The notes below the pieces were generated by a model that was not told the DNA's origin, searched no databases, and saw only the letters and a list, made by a program, of their open reading frames with translations. Shown piece after piece: positions 26,660 through 39,700 of a DNA stretch of 64,000 nucleotides (the first letter of the stretch is position 1; each line of letters starts with the position of its first letter). The stretch is from Rapana venosa (lineage: Eukaryota; Mollusca; Gastropoda; Neogastropoda; Muricidae). Where the stretch lies: contig CM054140.1 of NCBI GenBank assembly GCA_028751875.1, positions 32,101,393 through 32,165,392 of the forward strand, given 5' to 3'. Made by a program: the position numbers and the translations under genes.

Positions 26660-29600
26660 CCTCCCTCCCTCCCTCCCCCCCCCCCCTCCTCTCTCTCCCC
26701 CCCCCCCCCCCCCTCCCTCTCTCTGTCTCTCTCTCTCTCTGTCTCTCTCTCAGAACATCTTGCGCACATGTTAAATCCTGTTCCGCTTTTCGTAAGAGTA
26801 GGCCATTGTGTGCCGGTGGGAACAGATGACAGAATTTACAAAGCCGCATACACACGGGGACTGGATGTAAAAAAGTACACAAGTGCTTATTCCATTATCC
26901 TTGATATAAAAGAATAAAATTTTAAAAATTTAAATCTCTCTCTCTCGCTCTCTCTCTCTCCTGTCTTTTGTGTGTGTGTGTGTGTTTTGTTGTTGCTTGG
27001 CTAGAGCTCCGAGGTTCACTAATGGTAAGATTTGTGTATATGACTGTTTTTACCATTTGGGTAACAGCATTTGGATATCGGAGATGGTGTCTAAACATGA
27101 CACCTGTGGGCATGCAGTTGTTTTTGTGTGTCATCTGTTCCTACTGGCATCTAATGGCCTACTCTTCTGTAAGGTGGAACGGGTTTATACATGGGGCCTA
27201 GGTTTATAGTCTCATCCAAAGGACTTTGACAATCAGTTCGATTTTCTCATCAAACTGGGAAGAAAGGGCGAGGCTGCGAATCGAACCCAGAACCTCACAG
27301 TTGACTTGTTGGCAGGCAAATGCCTTAACCATCCTGCCACCCTCCTTCTTCTATCTCCTGTTTTAACTTCAGCACCTGTGGGCTGTCATGGTGGCAACTA
27401 CAGAAACTAGAGTTTATCATAACAGGAACATATCCAGCAGTACAAGTGTTGGAAGTATTCAAAATAAACAGTAGAAGGACTGTAAAAGCTGTAGTAAATA
27501 ACAAGTAGTGTAATAAGTATAGGAACAGCAGGAAGAGAAGTCCCGCCCCCTGTGTTGGTCTCTTCTGAATGGTCTGCCTGTTTGAAGTGTTTGCCAGATG
27601 TAGGATGTTATCCTTTTTTGTGTGGGTTTTTTTGTTGCCCTTGAAGGTAGAAAATGTTGCGAATGAGGAAGACTTGTTGTTTTTCGAAGATGATTGAAAG
27701 TTGTTCTCTTTTTGTTTCTGTTGTTAAATGCTTTTATCGCTCTTACAGTGTGTTGATATGATACTTGAAGAGAAATTTGAAAATTCATCCCAGAGCAGCT
27801 TTCACTATTGTGTTGACAATAAAGGGGATTTTGTGTTTAAGCAATTCACATTAAAAGAGGATTTTGTGTTTCACTTATTCACATTAAAGAGGATTTTGTG
27901 TTTCGCTTGTTGAAGTTATTCACATTAAGGAGGATTTTGTGTTTCACTTATTGAAAGTTATTCACATTAAAGAGGATTCTGTGTTTCACTTATTCACAGT
28001 AAAGAGGATTTTGTGTTTCACTTATTCACATTAAAGAGGATTTTGTGTTTCACTTATTCACATTAAAGAGGATTTTGTGTTTCACTTATTGAGGTTATTC
28101 ACGTTAAAGAGGATTCTGTGTTTCACTTATTCACATTACAGAGGATTTTGTGTTTCACTTATTCGCAGTAAAGTGGATTTTGTGTTGTACCAGACTTTAA
28201 AGAAAATGTATTTGTTGTTGTTGTACCAGACTTTAAATTTTTTTTATTTGTTGTTGTTGTTGTACCAGACTAACGGCAATGAGGAGAAGGCAACAGAATC
28301 TCTGGGAATGAGCTCAGACCTGCATCTGGAGGCCATCATTGTCTTCAACACCACCACCATCGGTCAGTAGCCGTCTGCTGGACAGAAAAACATGTACTTA
28401 GTATGGACACAACGACCTCTATGTTTCTAATGAACAGAAATGAAAAAAATGTATGCAGTACGAATACATTGAGTAAGTGTCTTTGTCTCCTGAATGCTGT
28501 AGTATTGAACGCAGGAGCACTGGCTTTTATAGTTCACGGACGTATGAGCACGTTGACTGTGTTCATTTGTTTAAAAGGAAAAAACAACAACTTAATATGA
28601 ATGTGATGAGTAATTTGAAATAACGGAAACGAAAAAAGTCTGTGTAGTATGAACTCGGTAATGAGTTTTCAGCCCTGAGAAAAGGAAATGTGTGTTATTA
28701 TGATCACAATAAGTGGTTTGTTAGTGATGAAGAAAAGCATTCACAATAATATGAACACAAAGTGAGCAATGAGGTTCTAATAATCTGAAATAAGCTGTTA
28801 TGGTAATAATAATGGTTTAGATTATTTAGTAATCCTCATTAAAACATATGAAATCTCTCTACATTTACAGTAACAGGCATATTTAGTACAAAGATAGGGA
28901 TTGATAAATAGACACAAAAATGAACTTATTTCATTCCTTTCATTTTTTTTCTCTTTTCTTTTCTTCTGATTGATGGCTTGAGAAATAAGGTCAGTATAAC
29001 GGCACCAAATGTGAATTTTGAAAGTGATTTTTTTGCCATCAGATGTTTTGAAAGGTATAAGTTCACTAGCCAAACTTGAATTTTAGAACAGATGTTTCTC
29101 TGATTTTATTTATTTTATTATCATTTTTATTCATCTTTCAGATCTGACAGATAGCCTGAGAAATGCCAAGGAATCGACAGAGGAGATTGAGATGAAGAAA
29201 GCGGACACTGTGATGGGCGTGAATGATATCCGCTCCCAGCTTGGAGAGCTAGATGGCAGTACGTAACATGGCTCCTCTGACCTTTTGTTTGTTTGTTTTA
29301 GTTGCATTGGTGAAGCAAGACTGTCAGATTATTTGGGGGGGAAGGGGGGGGGGGGGTGTTGGGGGGGGTCATATTTTCATGATGTTGTGATATGAAATGA
29401 TTGTTCTTTTCTCATTCAGTTTTACAGAATCGTGTAATTGAAGCATGAGTGACAAGATACTTTTTTGTGATTCTTCAAGATATGATTTGTGATGTTTAGT
29501 GTTAATGATGTCAGTCAAAACATTCTTGTAATTATTCTGTATGTTGTAATACTTATGTAAATGATTGCATTAAAACTATTTAAAAAAAAAAAAAGACCAG

Positions 29601-30088
29601 AAGAATTCTTATCATCAGTGTTTTACAGTCTACCATATGTTGTTTCAGATTCATTCACCAAATTGTGTACAAGTGACTTAGATCTATTTTTTGTGTGTGG
29701 GTGTGTCTGCATTTCAGGGTCCACTTTTGCAAGAGCACAGGATGTGTACGACAGAGCGGTGGTAACCTTGGAACAAACCAACACCACGGATGACAGGATC
29801 AACCGCATCACTGATCTGCTGCCGGAGGACCAGAAGAAACTGGAGAGCATCGGCCCTGACCGCACATCGGCCAACCTGGACATCATCAACACCGACACCA
29901 ACTGTCAGTGCCACTCTCAGTCTTGGAAACTCCGCCCTCTCTCTCTCTCTTCTGCCATCCAAATTTTACTAAATTTTAGTGCGAGTGCTTGTGACTTTTA
30001 GAGGCAGTTGGGAGATAAGTCTGAGCTGAGCTCTATGTCAAATAATGATAATAATAATAATAATAATAATAGTAATAGTAGTAGTGAA

Positions 30089-30121
<33 letters not shown>

Positions 30122-31766
30122 TAAAAAGTTGAATTAATATATCGCTATATCTTGCAAAAACAAATCGAAGCACCTTTGTACTTTTTGCATCAAATCTTGC
30201 CAGGCGGGTGCTGGAAAGTGTAGAGACATTAGGAAGAGAACTGAACTCCCCAGCTCGTTGACTTGGTACCACAGCAAAGCCATGGCCAAAATAAGTTCAC
30301 ATATGTTAAGTAACATTGTATGCAATATAGACATTCCACTTTTATAATTCATACCCCCCTCCCCCTGCATATCATCTTTCCATGCCCTTTCAGCTCAGCC
30401 AGTCAGTACTTGTATTCCATTCCTACAAAGTGTCAGTGTGCATGGTGTATGTTGAAAATATTTTGACTTTGCGGAATTTAGCGACAACCTTCATTGCTTA
30501 CAGTGGTTGTGTTGTATGTATTTTATGTCAGGTAACGTTACTAAAAGCTAGTGCTTTAGATACTTTCGTTGTGGAGAGTATTGTAAGAAAATCTGGGTTA
30601 CAAAAAGGAGAAGAAAAATGTATTGACTTGAAATTATAGAAAGCAGATGGGACAAAAGAGGAATGATATTTTTGAAAAGCTGTATATCATACAGGCACGT
30701 AGAACTTGTTGACATACAAAACACACTCACACTCACACACATGCGTATGCTCATGCACACACCATCGCTTTCACTCACTTCCACCATCAACACCATTGCT
30801 CCGAAACATTAAAAACGCATACCTACGATTCCTCTGAAGCAGGAGTATGGCTGCCTGTTCAGGGAGAGGTACTTGGAAAACCATCCATACATGCTCAACT
30901 TCTTCGTTAATGTGTCCTTCTGGTCTGACAGTGATTCCCAGGCGTGATGGGGGAGAGAGAAGCGCGTATTGTGGGTGACCCCCAGGGTGTTGTTGAACTG
31001 AAGAATGTTACACAGCACTTGATGCTGTGTTTAAATGGAATACCACGCTCAACGCTGCTTAACTTGGCTGGGGGGAAAGCGAGTGCTCCAACCACTGAGC
31101 TATCCCGTCCCCCCTTTACCTTACCGCAGGGAAGCAAGCGGTTTAACCCCCGTGTTTCTGTGTGACAGTGGAGACGGTGCGCACCAGCCAGGAAGAGATC
31201 AGGGACCTGCTGCAGCCCCTGCAGGTGAACGCCACACGTCTGGTGGGCGTGGGGGAGAAGCTGGACCTCAACGTGCAGGCCCTGAGAGAGAAGATCGAGC
31301 TGGCGCGCGAGCAGGCCAACAGGGTGAGGCTGGCTGGCTGATGGCCGCTCTTCTTCAGCAGCCTGTCATGTCGTGGATTGTTTTTATTTTTTCCTTTCAA
31401 ATTTTATTTATTTCACGTTTGTTTTTTTCCTTTTTTTATTTTAAAGATAAACTTTTTTTCTTTTGTGTGAATGGTGATTGATATCTGGTTCTAGGTTTGG
31501 TTTATCTGTGGTAGATCATTGTTTTAGCGGGTGTAGTTTGTGCTCGTTACAGGCATAGGTATTTGCACACACACACACAAATACACACTTGCATCCACGC
31601 ATGCTCTCAATCAGTCACTCAGTCAGTCACTTTTATTTCCTGTTAAAAATAATATCTTATGGTCAAAAAAATATATCCATGGGCATACAGACAGACATGC
31701 ACATGCACCAATTCACAAAACACACAATCACCCCACTCTCACCCACACTCACACACACACACACAA

Positions 31767-31805
<39 letters not shown>

Positions 31806-33732
31806 CACACACGTTGCATGCACATACACACACAAAACGCACACACTCACTCTCACACACACATACTCACTCACTCTCACACACACACACACTCACTCTC
31901 ACAAAAACACACATGCACTCTCACACCCACACCCCTATACCTCCATACACCCCACCCACCACTTCTCCTCCTCCTCAATTTCTCCCTATCTAAGACTCAT
32001 TCTAGTATCACTATTAACAGGAGAGACATAAAACGTTTAAAAAAGAAACACATCACCACTCGTCCACTCACATCACCTCACCTCTCACAGTGGGCATCAC
32101 CATGCAGAAATACACAAAACATGGAAAACTACACCACCACTCATCCACTTAATTTTTATTTTTTTTAAATTTTATTCTTTTATATTGAGGATAACAGAAT
32201 AAGCACTTATATGCTTTTTCACATCCAGTCCCCGTCTGGATGCAGTTTTGTAAATATGTCATGTGTTCCCACTGGCACACAGTGGCCTACTCTTACGAAA
32301 AGCGGAACAGGATTTAACGTGTGCGCAAGATGTTCTGCATGCGTTCGCACACGGGACCTCGGTTTATAGTCTCACCCGAAGGACTTTAGGGGAGAGTGGA
32401 GTCTGCACTGATGTTAACTCCAGGAGAAAATATCCCCTTGAACGGGAATTGAACCCGGGTCGTCACTCTCTCTCTGTGGGCATCATCACCTTGCAGAAAT
32501 ACACAAAACATGGAAAACTACACCACCACTCATCCACTCACTCTCTCTGTGGGCATCATCACCTTGCAGAAATACACAAAACATGGAAAACTACACCACC
32601 ACTCATCCACTCACTTATTGTGGGCATCACCTTGCAGAAATACACAAAACATGGAAAACTACACCACCACTCATCCACTCACTTATTGTGGGCATCACCT
32701 TGCAGAAATACACAAAACATGGAAAACTACACCGCCACTCACTCACTCACTCTCTCTGTGTGGGGGCATCATCATCTTGCAGAAATACACAAAACATGGA
32801 AAACTACACCACCACTCATCCACTCACTCTCTCTGTGGGCATCATCACCTTGCAGAAATACACAAAACATGGAAAACTACACCACCACTCATCCACTCAC
32901 TCTCTCTCTGTGTGTGGGGGGGCATCATCACCTTGCAGAAAGACACAAAACATGGAAAACTACACCACCACTCATCCACTCACTCACTCTCTCTGTGATC
33001 ATCACCATGCAGACAGACACAAAACATGGAAAACTACACCACCACTCATCCACTCACTCTCTCTGTGTGTGGGGGGGCATCATCACCTTGCAGAAAGACA
33101 CAAAACATGGAAAACTACACCACCACTCATCCACTCACTCACTCTCTCTGTGATCATCACCTTGCAGAAAGACACAAAACATGGAAAACTACACCACCAC
33201 TCATCCACTCACTCTCTCTCTCTGTGTGTGGGGGCATCATCGTCTTGCAGAAATACACAAAACATGGAAAACTACACCACCACTCATCCACTCACTTATT
33301 TTGGTCAACACCTTGCAGAAATACACAAAACATGGAAAACTACACCACCACTCATCCACTCACTCTCTCTCTCTGTGATCATCACCTTGCAGAAATACAC
33401 AAAACATGGAAAACTACACCACCACTCATCCACTCACTCTCTCTGTGGGCATCATCACCTTGCAGAAATACACAAAACATGGAAAACTACACCACCACTC
33501 ATCCACTCACTCTCTCTCTCTCTGTGTGGGGGCATCATCATCTTGCAGAAATACACAAAACATGGAAAACTACACCACCACTCATCCACTCACTTATTTT
33601 GGTCAACACCTTGCAGAAATACACAAAACATGGAAAACTACACCACCACTCATCCACTCACTCTCTCTGTGTGGGCATCATCACCTTGCAGAAATACACA
33701 AAACATGGAAAACTACACCACCACTCATCCAC

Positions 33733-33772
<40 letters not shown>

Positions 33773-36700
33773 GGGGCATCATCACCTTGCAGAAATACAC
33801 AAAACATGGAAAACTACACCACCACTCATCCACTCACTTATTTTGGTCAACACCTTGCAGAAATACACAAAACATGGAAAACTACACCACCACTCATCCA
33901 CTCACTCTCTCTCTCTCTGGGGGCATCATCACCTTGCAGAAATACACAAAACATGGAAAACTACACCACCACTCATCCACTCACTCTCTCTGTGGGCATC
34001 ATCACCTTGCAGAAATACACAAAACATGGAAAACTACACCACCACTCATCCACTCACTCTCTCTGTGTGGGGGCATCATCATCTTGCAGAAATACACAAA
34101 ACATGGAAAACTACACCACCACTCATCCACTCACTCTCTCTCTCTGTGATCATCACCATGCAGAAATACACAAAACATGGAAAACTACACCACCACTCAT
34201 CCACTCACTGTGGGCATCATCACCATGCAGATATACACAAAACATGGAAAACTACACCACCACTCATCCACTCACTCACTCTGTGTGGGGGCATCAACAT
34301 CGTCTTGCAGATCAGGGTGGGTCTGAAGTTCCTGGGCAACACAACAGTGACGGCACGCAACCCTCCCAAGCTGGAGCAGACGGGGTCCTACAGCCGTCTG
34401 TCCCTCTACTTCAAGACCACGCAGACCGAGGGTCTGCTGGCCTACATTGGCGGTCAGCAGAGGTCAGAGAGCGCTCAGGTCAGTCAGTGGCTGTACTTCG
34501 CTTGACTTTTTACTTTTTTGTTTTGTTTGGTTTACTTTATGTTATTTTTATATCGAGGATAATGGAATAAGCAATCATGTGCTTTTTTTTTTTTTTACAT
34601 CCAGTCCCCGTGTGTATGCGGTTTTGTAAATTCTGTCGTCTGTTCCCACAATGGCCTATTTTTACGAAATGTGGAACAGGATTTAACGTGTGTGCAAGAT
34701 GTTCTGTTCGGGTGTGTGTGTTTGTATGCAGTTTTGTAAATGTTGTCATCCATTCCCACTGGCACACAATGGCCTACTCTTCTGAAAAGCGGAACGGGTT
34801 TTAACATGTGCGCAAGATGTTCTGCGTGGGTTCACGTGCGGGACCTCAGTTTTTAGTCTCATCCGAAGGACTTTTGGGGGGAGTGGATTTGGCACTGATG
34901 TTTACTCCAGAGGAAAAAAATCCTCTTGAACGAGATTTGAACCCGAGCTAGCAGATCTCGAGCTCATCACTCTAACCACTAGACTATCCTGTCATTTATT
35001 TATTTATTTATTCTTTTATATCGAGGATAATGGAATAAGCGCTCGTGCGCTTTTTTTTACATCCAGTCCCCGTGGGTATGCGGTTTTGTCATTTGATTTC
35101 GTGTGTATGTACACGGCAATGCAGACACGGTGTGAAAGATGTGGTGGTGGTGCTGTGATCAGAATGACTACCTGTCCCTGGAGCTGATTGACGGACGAGC
35201 GGTGTTCAAGTACAACCTGGGATCAGGGCCAGCTGTCATCGCCAGCAACCGACTGGTGAATGACGGGGAGTGGCACCACGCCATCGCTGAGCGGTATGAC
35301 CGTCTGCCACGTGTGTGTGGGGGGGGGGGGGGGGGGGGTGTTTGTGTATGTGTTTGTGCGTATGTGTGTGTGTGTGCGCGCCTTTTCAAGTGCTTCATCG
35401 TATAGGTAGCCATACCCAGACTTCAGAGGATTTCTTTCCCCCCTCCTTTAGATGAGATTTCTGATTGTTATGCTAAGAGCTTGTCATGGCCGAAAACAAA
35501 TTCAAAACACCGCTCTAGTAAACAGGCTTTGGCACATAACTGACAAAGCTTTTAGCTTAGGCCAAACGTTCTGTACAGGGTTGGGTTGTTTTATTTTGGA
35601 GGGGTAGGTGTTGTTTTTTGTTCAGCATCAGCAACAGTGAGTCATGTATTTAAGAATTGTCATTTGTCTGCATGTACATAAGAATTGTCACTTGTCTTCA
35701 TGTATATAAGAATTGTCACTTGTCTTCATGTATATAAGAATTGTCACTTGTCTTCAGGTATATAAGAATTGTCACTTGTCTTCATGTATATAAGAATTGT
35801 CATTTGTCCTCATGTATATAAGAATTGTCATTTGTCTTCATGTATATAAGAATTGTCACTTGTCTTCATGTATATAAGAATTGTCATTTGTCTTCATGTA
35901 TATAAGAATTGTCATTTGTCTACATGTATATAAGAATTGTCACTTGTCTTCATGTATATAAGAATTGTCATTTGTCTTCATGTATATAAGAATTGTCATT
36001 TGTCTACATGTATATAAGAATTGTCACTTGTCTTCATGTATATAAGAATTGCCATTTGTCTTCATGTATATAAGAATTGTCATTTGTCTTCATGTATATA
36101 AGAATTGTCATTTGTCTTCATGTGTATAAGAATTGTCATTTGTCTTCATGTATATAAGAATTGTCATTTGTCTTCATGTGTATAAGAATTGTCATTTGTC
36201 TTCATGTATATAAGAATTGTCATTTGTCTTCATGTATATAAGAATTGTCACTTGTCTTCATGTATATAAGAATTGTCATTTGTCTTCATGTATATAAGAA
36301 TTGTCATTTGTCTTCATGTATATAAGAATTGTCATTTGTCTTCATGTGTATAAGAATTGTCATTTGTCTTCATGTGTATAAGAATTGTCATTTGTCTTCA
36401 TGTATATAAGAATTGTCATTTGTCTTCATGTACATAAGAATTGTCACTTGTCTGCGTTCAGCATTGGCAAGTCGGGGACACTGACGGTGAGGACGGAGAA
36501 GGAGGAGGACGACGTGACAGAAGGCAGCTCCCCCTCCACCTACACTGTCCTGGAACTCAACCCTGCCACCACCAAGTTCTACCTGGGAGGAGTACCTGTC
36601 GATGCCTCCGTACGTGTCTGGTTTTGTTGGTCTGGTTTTGTGTTTGATTCCCTGCAAGTTTTTCCGTGCTTGTCTTGCTGCATAGATTAATCCGTTCAGA

Positions 36701-39700
36701 TGTTTGCTGGCGGACATACCTTTTGTCTGCTACCTGGTAGTAGGGGTTTTCTTTCTGTTTTAGAGCTTGTGCTGGTTTATGCTTGTGCTTTGTGGTGTAG
36801 GGAGTTAAAGGTGGAAATACCTGCTGGGGGATTTTGGGGTGGGGGGGGGTGGTGGGGATGGGAGAGGGGCTTCTTTGAAGATCTTTACTGTCCTGTTGTG
36901 TGTGTGCATGCATCAATGCACACATTTGTGTGTGTGTGCAGGTGTGTGGTGAGTGAGTGTGTGTGTGCGTGCATGAATGCATGCATGCGTAAGTGTATGG
37001 GTACATCAATGTATAAGCTAAATATACATACTTTTGTTTGCAACTTTTTAATTTCTTTCTTTCCTCTCTCTCCCTCCCTCCCTCCCTCCTACTGTCCTTT
37101 TTTCCCCTTCTTTCCCCCTCCTCACCTTTACTTTTCATTTTCTCTTCACGCAAACTTGTCAATCAGTGTGCAGTTTCAATCTCACAGCGATTCCCAAGTG
37201 GGATGAGTGAATCAGAGTGCACATTCTGGGTGACCCCCCCAGAGTGTTAAGCTGCAGAATGCACAACAACAAAAACAACATTTTCCCTTATTGTGTACCA
37301 TGTCCTCTTCCCTTTCACCTGGTGTTTCTTCTGCAAGGATTCAGGACTCGCTGTTTTTCTGAAACAGATCGCCAGTGAGGTGAACCGACTCCCGTACGTC
37401 GGGTCCATGGAAGACGTCAAGTTTGACGACGCTCATGTGGGACTCTGGAACTTCGAGGACGCGGAGAACAACCAGCAAGGAGAGTTTGCCCGGTGAGGCG
37501 CTGGCTGTGGGGTTGTGGGCTGTGCTGTCTGTCTGTCGTTGTTTGTTTAGTATTATGGCGTTAGTTTTTGGAGTGCAGAGAATGATAATGTGACATGACA
37601 TTTCGCTCTCTTCTTCTTGGCTTGTCGTCGTCAAGTCAAGTCAAATTTTATTTCTAGATGGTATGGATGGTTGTGTGTGTGTTGATGTGTGTGTGTGTGT
37701 AGGATAATTGATACATTGCTTTACCATGCACAAACATGTGTAACATAAACAGAAAAATCTGGATCTGAATTAATCATACACACACACACTCACTCTCACA
37801 CACACACACACACACACTCACACACAACACACACACACACACACACTCACACACAACCAGTTCAACTTCACAGATTCACAACTTTACAAGGATTAAAAAA
37901 AAAAAATCATCTGATTCTTTTTACCCTATCAAAAAACCCCACAAACTTTCACCCATTTACTTCTTCATTCTAAACATTTAAAAAGGAACCTGAAGTTTCC
38001 ATTTCTTGTTTCCCCTGCTCTCAGGGACGTTCATTCTAAACATTTAAAACGGAACCAGACGTTTCCATTTCTTGTTCCCCCTGCTCTCAGGGACGTTCAT
38101 TCTAAACATTTAAAAAGGAACCAGACGTTTCCATTTCTTGTTCCCCCTGCTCCCAGGGACGTGATGAAGGAGATCGTCACCAGCGGCATGCGCTTCAACG
38201 GCATGGGGTACGTGGTGCTGAGCCGCAACAAGCTGGGCCTCCGCCCCAACAAAACGGACATCCTCCTGCAGTTCCAGACCTTCTCCGAGTCGGGCCTGTT
38301 GGTGTACATGAGTGACCTGAAGCGAGACTTCCTGTCCATCGAGTTGAGGGACGGGCGGGTGGTGTTCCAGTATGACCTGGGCGGAGGGCCCGTGACCTTG
38401 GAAGGCAGCGGCCGGGTGAACGACGGGGAGTGGCACTCCGTCTCCATCAGCCGCTCCCGGCAGCGAGGCCTGCTGAACGTCGACAATCAGATAGGTGGGC
38501 TGCTGGTGTGGGCAGCAGTTTGGTTGTGTGTGTGTGTGTGTGTGTTGTGTGTGTGTTGTGTTTTTTTGGTATTTCTGGCTGTAGTTTGGTTTTTTTGTGT
38601 GTGTGTGTGTGTGCTTTTTGTTTTTTTTTAGTATTTCTGGCTGCAGTTTGTGTGTGTGTGTGTGTGTGTGTTGTTTTGTGTTTTTTGGTATTTCTAGCTG
38701 CAGTTTGTGTGTGTGTGTGTGTGTGTTGTGTTTTTTTGGTATTTCTAGCTGCAGTTTGTGTGTGTGTGTGTTGTGTTTTTGGTAATTTTAGCTGTAGTTT
38801 TTGGGGGTGTGGGTGGGGTGGTTTGGTTGGTTGGATTTTTAGGGTGGGCGGGGGTTTTCTTGTCTGTTTTAACATTTTTTAAAAAATTACTTGTACTTTT
38901 TATTTTGATTAGAGTGTATTTGTGAGGGTGGAATTGTGATTTCAGTCAATATTTAGTACAGTTCAGGGAACATTTGTTCTGTGTGCTGTCAACAGAACGG
39001 AAGGGACAAATGTATGCATACACACACGCACCCCTTCACATGTCCCTAAACACACACATGCACGCATGCACACATACACACACACATCTTCATTCACCTG
39101 AAACAGGCTCTAGCTTTCAATATAAAGAGAGATCACAGAGTGTTGCTGTGTGTTTCAGTGGGAGAGAGCATGTCTCCAGGATCATTGTCAGAGCTGTCCA
39201 CAACCCAGGATATTTTCATCGGAGGACATAACCAGATTTTGGTGCCTGTTGGGTAAACCGTCTGTTTCTCAATGTTTATTTATTTATTTATTTATTTTAT
39301 TTCGAGGATAATGGAATAAGTGTTCGTGTGCTTTTATACATCCAGTCCCCATGTGTATACAGTTTTGTCAATTTTGTCATCCACTCCCACTGGCACACAG
39401 AGCCCTAATCTTCCAAAAAGCAGGTTTTAACGTGTGCGCAAGATGTTCTGCATGTGTTCGCACACAGTACCTCAGTTTGTATTCTCATCCGAAGGACTTT
39501 TCAGTCAGCACTGATGTTAACTCCAGAGGAAAAATCCTCTTGAACGAGATTCGAACCCGGGTCAGCAGATCATGAGCGCATCACTCTGACCACCAAGCTA
39601 TCCCACCCCCCATAGTGATTTGACAGAGCTGTATACCATGCAGAGTTCATGCTAGGTGTGCTCATGTCTGCTAGAGGTGGAGGAGTTTTGGAAGTGTGTG

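Noticed and set aside
26289..26882. Glu/Arg-rich minus-strand frames
   Set aside because: Translation of the CT microsatellite.
32583..34505. 640-residue open frame rich in Thr, His and Pro
   Set aside because: It is the 73-bp tandem array read through into exon 22. Other frames of the same array are also open, so this is a product of repeat structure, not a gene.
35640..36460. CRISPR-like array of regular 28-bp repeats
   Set aside because: The units are contiguous with no unique spacers, in an animal intron. It is a minisatellite.
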